Origin: Centroberyx gerrardi
Taxonomy: Eukaryota; Chordata; Actinopteri; Beryciformes; Berycidae
DNA: 64,000 nt
Assembly (NCBI RefSeq): GCF_048128805.1
Contig: NC_135998.1
Coordinates: forward strand, 27,831,492-27,895,491
Direction: 5' to 3'
Every line of letters starts with the position of its first letter. Positions within the stretch are counted from its first letter, which is position 1. Below are positions 63,774 through 64,000 of the stretch, in pieces. The notes under the pieces are model-generated. The model saw only the letters and a program-made list of their open reading frames with translations. It was not told the origin of the DNA and did not search any database. Made by a program: the position numbers and the translations under genes.

Positions 63774-63913
63774 ACAAGCCTCTAAGTAACAACAATTAAC
63801 CTCTTTGTTTCACGGATTAGAGATCTACATAAATACCTTAGCGGACATCCCTTCCTTCAGTACCAGCAAAGCATGTTTTTTGACCGCCTTCTACAATGGA
63901 AGACGCTAGAGAG
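61149..63913 (+). CDS. G-protein-coupled receptor kinase, GRK4/5/6 subfamily, N-terminal 174 aa; continues beyond window
   Basis: Ser/Thr kinase that phosphorylates active GPCRs at the membrane. Coding exons: 61149-61200, 62421-62510, 62609-62721, 63185-63262, 63581-63678, 63821-63913, all with GT/AG borders and matching phases; the open frame runs on past 63913. The N-terminal helix [18 protein letters not shown] is the receptor-contacting segment typical of GRK4/5/6. A basic stretch ([11 protein letters not shown], a phosphoinositide/calmodulin-type site) and FPHISQC follow. The RGS-homology domain then begins ([57 protein letters not shown]). The kinase domain is outside the window. [15 protein letters not shown] looks closest to GRK4 by eye, but GRK5-like copies cannot be excluded. 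The donor of exon 2 opens directly into a GT repeat (62511-62527). Confidence 0.88.
63697..63770. repeat. (GT)37 microsatellite in a GRK intron
   Basis: An uninterrupted GT run starting about 18 bases after the donor of the 63581-63678 exon and filling half of a 142-bp intron. Confidence 0.95.
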
Positions 63914-64000
63914 GTCAGTGCATGTGTGATTCTCCCATGTCCTATTTGAACATTTATGTGTGCATGTCATGATCCATAGAATGGGGGAAAGTGTGGGTAA

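Overview
This is a stretch of vertebrate nuclear DNA, almost certainly from a ray-finned (teleost, probably percomorph) fish. The genes are split into many small exons with GT/AG introns and encode vertebrate proteins. The introns are mostly short. The spacers are full of CA/GT microsatellites and typical fish transposons: Rex1/L2-type LINEs, tRNA-derived SINEs, Gmr1-like and other Ty3/gypsy elements, a DIRS tyrosine-recombinase element, hAT-like elements and foldback MITEs. I see no bacterial, CRISPR or phage features.

Layout, left to right. (1) 839-5677, + strand: the last twelve exons of a 2-oxoglutarate dehydrogenase E1 gene (OGDH type). Its 5' half lies outside the window. (2) 7683-11871, - strand: a complete 15-exon short-form poly(ADP-ribose) glycohydrolase (PARG-like, 591 aa), tail-to-tail with OGDH and separated from it by a solo LTR. 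(3) 12.0-21.2 kb: a gene-poor transposon nest (LINE end, gypsy integrase, Gmr1-like element, hAT-like element with a nested foldback repeat). (4) 21.2-41.7 kb, + strand: ZMIZ2, a MIZ/SP-RING transcriptional co-regulator with 19 coding exons (889 aa), probably preceded by a non-coding first exon near 21.5 kb. (5) 43935-49931, + strand: peptidyl-prolyl isomerase A (cyclophilin A, 5 exons, 165 aa) with a CCAAT/GC-box promoter. (6) 50.2-55.4 kb: a spacer with a dead DIRS recombinase and a MITE. (7) 55655-57167, - strand: DUSP26-type dual-specificity phosphatase (3 coding exons, 198 aa). (8) 58.9-60.2 kb, - strand: a 5'-truncated Rex1/L2-like LINE. (9) 61149 to the window end, + strand: the first six coding exons of a GRK4/5/6-subfamily G-protein-coupled receptor kinase.

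For the four genes complete in the window (PARG-like, ZMIZ2, PPIA, DUSP26) the exon models join in frame from ATG to stop. The visible OGDH part joins in frame to its stop.

The genes do not form one pathway. OGDH acts in the mitochondrial TCA cycle, the PARG-like protein removes poly(ADP-ribose), ZMIZ2 is a nuclear SUMO/transcription co-regulator, PPIA is a cytosolic prolyl isomerase, DUSP26 is a phosphatase and the GRK desensitises receptors. What links them is ancestry. From memory of the human map, OGDH-ZMIZ2-PPIA are neighbours on one chromosome, while OGDHL-PARG and ZMIZ1-PPIF lie on another. The window therefore looks like one member of an old whole-genome-duplication pair that has kept a PARG copy beside OGDH.

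I do not see a convincing undescribed molecular system. The most notable signals are the retained PARG-like copy, an LTR that appears to carry the only canonical poly(A) signal for it, an RT-less Gmr1-like element with protease joined straight to integrase, and a DIRS recombinase carrying an in-frame 20-bp tandem repeat and a lost catalytic tyrosine.
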